Positions 61,201 to 64,000 of a stretch of DNA of 64,000 bases are shown piece by piece. The translations under genes were made by a program, and so were the position numbers. A model generated the notes under the pieces. The model saw only the letters and a program-made list of their open reading frames with translations, had not been told where the DNA came from and did not search any database. Source of the stretch: an uncultured Clostridia bacterium. Lineage in GTDB: Bacteria; Bacillota; Clostridia; Christensenellales; UBA3700. The stretch covers positions 124,001 through 188,000 of the forward strand of contig CAOKSY010000001.1 of the NCBI GenBank assembly GCA_948471525.1, read 5' to 3'. The first letter of the stretch is position 1; every line of letters starts with the position of its first letter.

Positions 61201-61573
61201 GTATCGCGTTAAGCGTTTCGTCGGTGACTTTCCTGCCCTGCAGTTTCATCGCCAGCGCGATATTCTGTCCCACCGAGAATTCATTGAGAATGTTGTATTC
61301 CTGAAAGATAAAACCTATAAACGTATTGCGATACGAATCAAAATCCGCATTGGAAAAATCCTTTGACGATTTGCCTTTTATGACGAATTCGCCGCTGTCT
61401 GCCACGTCCAATCCGCCGATGACGTTGAGAAGCGTAGATTTACCGCTGCCCGACTTGCCCAGAATAAATACCAAGCCCTTGTCCGCAAACGACAGCGACA
61501 CTCCGTCAAGCGCCTTTACAGGCACGCCCTTTTTTGGAAGATAAGTCCTGTGAATGTCTTTTATTTCCAACAT
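58295..61573 (-). CDS. FtsX-type ABC transporter, fused ATPase and permease (large)
   Basis: A 1092-residue fusion. The ATPase domain (1-225) has Walker A GKSGSGKST (39-47), LSGGQKQR, Walker B IMADEPTGALD and VSHDRD. A helical linker (about 240-335) leads to the first membrane helix (FRLFVTILLCLVSFAMFGLAD). An external region of roughly 600 residues is much larger than in the other ABC protein of this window. Three C-terminal helices and FLPVYALSRKKPIDTIRTG close the FtsX domain. It is not a close copy of the 879-residue protein. The external domain has no recognised domain. Peptide resistance or wall-enzyme control are the known roles of the family. GAGGGGGATAATATT precedes the ATG. Confidence 0.88.
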   Translation of the reverse strand: MLEIKDIHRTYLPKKGVPVKALDGVSLSFADKGLVFILGKSGSGKSTLLNVIGGLDVADSGEFVIKGKSSKDFSNADFDSYRNTFIGFIFQEYNILNEFSVGQNIALAMKLQGRKVTDETLNAILDEVDLSGYANRKPNELSGGQKQRVAIARALIKEPEIIMADEPTGALDSNTGRQVFDTLKKLSRDKLVIVVSHDRDFAEYYGDRVIELADGKVISDITKESAAARKESEGVSVIDDKIVHIKKGYKLTREDMEMIQSYIDRAESDTIISSDARSNESFCQIARIDKDGNQEVFRDTDNGELSKNNGKYDGSSKFIRSKLPFSHALKIGASSVKTKPFRLFVTILLCLVSFAMFGLADTIASYNSAETALNSVMDTQYKDVVFATSVKVDDIYTDLFGSSVKDLERINAATDTEFFGVAYLSQRHLSFVDSNKLYGNNSSSYYSRSIYGFLPASADNFDRYGFGTLEGKMPSDDSEIVLTEYIYEQIALAGLYTRDENDTVISGVDINDIRSFLERDPAPRIYLDGRIYKIVGIVDTNADPTGRFDSLKPSDSYKDGRSIGDMLLENECSQYFAYGYNSLGYVTQNEYLNIIDRRLNSSAAVGIAAKGDIDFSNNRDRNVFYFDSVASDAELSKKSVIWTDGRKENKLGEDEYVVSLEDAISNDLIDDSERVVDLENVSVEFEKTYFGGAVKLKADKLRQIYRSPRISSQICYLQAAEDLTDGQAEQFRQFLKKIENYAGNDAFNNFYIRYAEDLGNLEYCIKADIPGRKITADEMSIDEIKFFYSAYLEPYNGFESTFNEENGYRSTVVDGADCGAIVEYDMAIRLFYSIMFESNTYDLEFPYIYAEVENTLGYGKTGNFKIAGFYYENAVYDDIRNELKVPRGDSILFNNEICATVKNSEPVVYSFLMAKMPKEREKVRQLIDLHYNREGDRCLTMKNGVIDTLTMIDDMLEIMGKVFLYIGLGLAVFSMLLMSNYIAVSISYKKREIGILRAVGAKSCDVYSIFFSESMIIALINFVLAVVVTALGCFFLNGMLRNDYGFQITLLIFGIRQIALMLAISVFVAIAASFLPVYALSRKKPIDTIRTG

Positions 61574-61609
61574 AATATTATCCCCCTCGGCATCAAACCC
61601 TATATCAAG

Positions 61610-61638
61610 ATTATAAACCGAAAGCTTATATATGTCAA
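61610..61638 (-). promoter_or_regulatory. Consensus promoter of the second ABC transporter gene
   Basis: On the minus strand TTGACA (61633-61638), 17-bp spacer, TATAAT (61610-61615), a perfect consensus. It sits in the 82-bp gap after spoIIE, so the ABC gene is transcribed independently. Confidence 0.88.
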
Positions 61639-61655
61639 TAACATTCGTTTTAAAC

Positions 61656-63926
61656 TCAAGCCGCTTCCCCGCCCGTAAGTCGGAAGACCACTACGCTTGA
61701 ATCGTCTTTGAGCCCCAACGCTTTGGCTTGGTTTATTATCTCATCGCATATCTGTCTGGGATTGAGCGTCGACAGCGTATTGAGAATATGCTTTATGCCT
61801 CCCAAAGTAAGCGTCTCCATTATGCCGTCGGTGAACATTACGACCATCTCTCCCACCGCGAGAAGCTGTCTCTGCACCTGCGGCGTCGCCTCTTCGACGA
61901 TACCGAGAGGAAGCGCGCTGCAATCTATCGTCTGAATGCTGTCGAGCCTCTTTATAAGGCTTTGCACTCCGCCCTGTTTGATAAAATCCACAAGCCCCAA
62001 TTCAAGATCTATCACGCACATATCCAACGCGTTGAAATCGTCTTTGGATACGACGGCGAGAAGTCTGTTGACAAGCATAAGCGAATTGACGTTGTCAAAC
62101 CCCGCCTTGTAATAAGAACTGACCATATCGAGGGCAAGTTGGCTTCCTTCGCGCGCCGAAAAGCCGGTACCCATCCCGTCGCACAGCGCGATAAGGACTT
62201 TGTCGTGTTTGAGTTTCGTCACGGTATAGGTGTCTCCGCTAGCCTTGGAATCGGGCTTTGTGCACGCGGCGGTCGCGTAGGTGATTCGGTACTTGGGAGA
62301 ATTTATCATCGTGATGCAATATCTGCCGTCCGGAAGTTTGCGCTCCTCCTTTTTTTCGAGCGACGCGCCTATAAGTTTTGACAGCACTCCTATCAGCGCC
62401 TTTTTGTTGCGATCGCGTTCGCGCACTATCAGCGATACCGTGTATTTGCCGTTCTTTACAAGCGTCATCACGTCGCTGCACACGATATTATTGTATCCCA
62501 GTTCCTCTACAATCCTTGCGTCGAGTTTGTCGTCTATATTGACCGCGCTCTTGACTTCTTCGCTAAGCCCCGACAGTATGTCGCTTACGCCAAGAAGCTG
62601 TCCCGAGATAAGCTTTTGATCGACTTCCATCTCCTTGCCCGAATTATACTTTATATCATAGGCAAGCGCCGTATGGTTGCACGCCGACAAAAGCGTGGGC
62701 AGTTGGATACATTTAGACGAGAGATAAGTGGGCAGATCCTCTATCGTTGCCTTGCCCGAAGTCAGCACCGTGCGCACCACTCCTTCGAGAAGCGATTGCA
62801 ACTCGTTGCCGAGCATATTCTGACAGTAATCTTTGTTTATGCAGTTGGAGCAGGTATTGAGCATTATCTCCTGCGCTATTCCGGGAACAGCCTGTACAGG
62901 AGGCAGATAACGCATAACGTTCTTGGAATAGATCTCCGACATCTCATAGAATACCCCCGACACCGCGCCTATTCGCGAGGCGAGTTCCCGTCGGGAACGG
63001 TTGACTAGTTCCCTCGCGCTTTCCCTTCCCTCTCCGAATTTGAAGGACGGAAGTTTGCTTATAAAAGCGTCGGTCAGCGAAGTGGTTATCAGCACTCCCG
63101 CGGCAAACCCTATCAAATGCAGATAGTATACTCCCGAAAACACTCTGAAATAGAGACCGCAAATTATATGCGTAAGTACTGCTGAGAGCCCCGCGACCCA
63201 TCTGTTTGCGCTGAAAAGATACGCTGTGAGAAAGATAAGGATCACTCCTCCGCTCATTGCGAGATTTATATCGGTAAGTCCGCCGCCGACCGCTAACGCG
63301 CCCGCCATAACTATGCCCTGCGGAAGGGAAAAATTGCGGTAAAGATAGGGCAAGGCAATTCCTAGCGCGAGATAGTATATTCTGAATCCGTAGATGTCGA
63401 GCGCATATAGTCCGTTGGCTACGATGGCGAGCAGCACAAAGCCGCCTACTATCTCGTCGCCGCTCAACCTTCTGCCTATGCCGCGCACGCCGAGCGCATA
63501 ACATATCGTACAAAACAGCAGACTTACTACGACTTGACTGACGAGAAAAACCCCGTACTCTATTTTGAATCCGCGCGTTATGTCTATGACCGCCAAAGGC
63601 AATACGCACAAGAGCGCATACCCTGCCGCCGCATAAAGGCGCATAGGTTTGGCAAATAAATAGTGAAGGTATTTTGCGAGCAGCATTATCACGATCGGAA
63701 CGATCGCGTAAATTATGCCGTAAAGCGAATGATCGCATATAAGACAGATCGCCAAATAACATGGACAAAGCACCGCGATAGAAAAACGGCAATATATCAG
63801 CGCGACAAAAAGCGATAGGGCGTAACCTTTGTAATCCCCTACCACAGTAGCCTGCTGACACAGAAACATAAGTATCGCTATTATAACGTAATTTTTTGCA
63901 TATCTAAGCGCGCTGTTTATCTTCAT
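61656..63926 (-). CDS. spoIIE: Stage II sporulation protein E (SpoIIE phosphatase)
   Basis: A 756-residue protein. About ten membrane helices fill residues 10-300. A linker region with CSNCINKDYCQNM follows, then the PP2C-type phosphatase domain from about 520. Metal-binding motifs are LIALCDGMGTGFSAREGS, VMFTDGIMET and KDDSSVVVFRL at the C-terminus. SpoIIE dephosphorylates SpoIIAA-P and thereby releases sigma-F in the forespore, and it also takes part in polar division. It is the strongest evidence in this window for an endospore former. The ribosome site is poor (CATATACTTGTT), so the start could lie elsewhere. Downstream, 82 bp away, is an ABC transporter gene with its own promoter. Confidence 0.95.
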   Translation of the reverse strand: MKINSALRYAKNYVIIAILMFLCQQATVVGDYKGYALSLFVALIYCRFSIAVLCPCYLAICLICDHSLYGIIYAIVPIVIMLLAKYLHYLFAKPMRLYAAAGYALLCVLPLAVIDITRGFKIEYGVFLVSQVVVSLLFCTICYALGVRGIGRRLSGDEIVGGFVLLAIVANGLYALDIYGFRIYYLALGIALPYLYRNFSLPQGIVMAGALAVGGGLTDINLAMSGGVILIFLTAYLFSANRWVAGLSAVLTHIICGLYFRVFSGVYYLHLIGFAAGVLITTSLTDAFISKLPSFKFGEGRESARELVNRSRRELASRIGAVSGVFYEMSEIYSKNVMRYLPPVQAVPGIAQEIMLNTCSNCINKDYCQNMLGNELQSLLEGVVRTVLTSGKATIEDLPTYLSSKCIQLPTLLSACNHTALAYDIKYNSGKEMEVDQKLISGQLLGVSDILSGLSEEVKSAVNIDDKLDARIVEELGYNNIVCSDVMTLVKNGKYTVSLIVRERDRNKKALIGVLSKLIGASLEKKEERKLPDGRYCITMINSPKYRITYATAACTKPDSKASGDTYTVTKLKHDKVLIALCDGMGTGFSAREGSQLALDMVSSYYKAGFDNVNSLMLVNRLLAVVSKDDFNALDMCVIDLELGLVDFIKQGGVQSLIKRLDSIQTIDCSALPLGIVEEATPQVQRQLLAVGEMVVMFTDGIMETLTLGGIKHILNTLSTLNPRQICDEIINQAKALGLKDDSSVVVFRLTGGEAA

Positions 63927-63973
63927 AACAAGTATATGATAAACCTTGCAAGAAGTCGCAAAATATACTTTCA

Positions 63974-64000
63974 GGTCGAATAACGGAAAAGATCGTCGAA
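63974..64000 (-). promoter_or_regulatory. Possible Spo0A boxes upstream of spoIIE
   Basis: GGTCGAA (63974-63980) and CGTCGAA (63994-64000) each match 6 of 7 bases of the 0A box TGTCGAA, 20 bp apart. Single matches this good are common by chance; the position before spoIIE is what makes them notable. The rest of the promoter lies outside the window. Confidence 0.3.

Noticed and set aside
1..64000. CRISPR array, prophage, insertion sequence or tRNA genes
   Set aside because: Reading the gaps between genes showed no regularly spaced repeats, no integrase or transposase motifs and no cloverleaf with CCA-end context. A tRNA scan was not run, so an overlooked tRNA is possible but unlikely.

Overview
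The window looks like chromosome from an uncultured, endospore-forming Firmicute of the class Clostridia. The evidence is a SpoIIE phosphatase at the right edge, a CwlD-type amidase, strong AGGAGG-type ribosome binding sites, sigma-A-like promoters with 17-bp spacers, and many lipobox lipoproteins. A Christensenellales-like gut lineage is my guess from the style of the genes; nothing here proves it. I see no rRNA, tRNA, CRISPR array, transposase, prophage or plasmid function. Most genes lie on the minus strand.

Left end (1-6.3 kb): the end of a DUF1624-type membrane protein, a decayed intergenic stretch with a degenerate repeat, a GNAT acetyltransferase, a membrane-anchored BspA-like leucine-rich-repeat protein, and an overlapping pair of FAD flavoproteins.

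The most striking content is two related clusters of giant surface proteins. Cluster A (26.4 down to 6.3 kb) encodes a 2656-residue lipoprotein and two membrane-anchored proteins of 1921 and 2091 residues with beta-helix-like N-termini and MBG/Ig-like domains. Cluster B (47.0 down to 38.3 kb) encodes a colinear 1688-residue lipoprotein and a 1228-residue anchored protein. The lipoproteins share a repeated beta-rich module. None of the anchored proteins has LPXTG; they end in a transmembrane helix and a basic tail. The last protein of cluster A carries a complete second lipoprotein precursor (signal helix plus LAGC lipobox) fused to its C-terminus. Upstream of cluster A is an orphan OmpR-type response regulator with Glu in place of the phospho-accepting Asp, and both clusters are preceded by 11-bp-spaced TTAAG direct repeats, the arrangement OmpR/PhoB-type regulators usually bind. 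A MacB/FtsX-type ABC transporter lies directly upstream of cluster B.

Middle (27.7-38.1 kb): a rubrerythrin with a degenerate second diiron half-site, an NlpC/P60 lipoprotein, a DUF815 AAA+ ATPase, a SIS-domain sugar isomerase/deaminase, a beta-propeller-like lipoprotein, divergent ung and a PHP phosphatase sharing a back-to-back promoter, a TetR regulator with an operator-like palindrome on its own -35 box, and a short alanyl-tRNA synthetase without the C-terminal domains.

Right part (47.4-64 kb): the ABC transporter, a 47-residue conserved-looking small protein, an unknown 128-residue protein behind twin palindromes, a DUF4430-like lipoprotein with an ECF S component (probable vitamin uptake), the transcription unit iron-ADH / thiamine pyrophosphokinase / HAD phosphatase, the unit MGMT / RluA / MmcQ, an amidase plus polysaccharide deacetylase pair, a second FtsX-type ABC transporter, and spoIIE.
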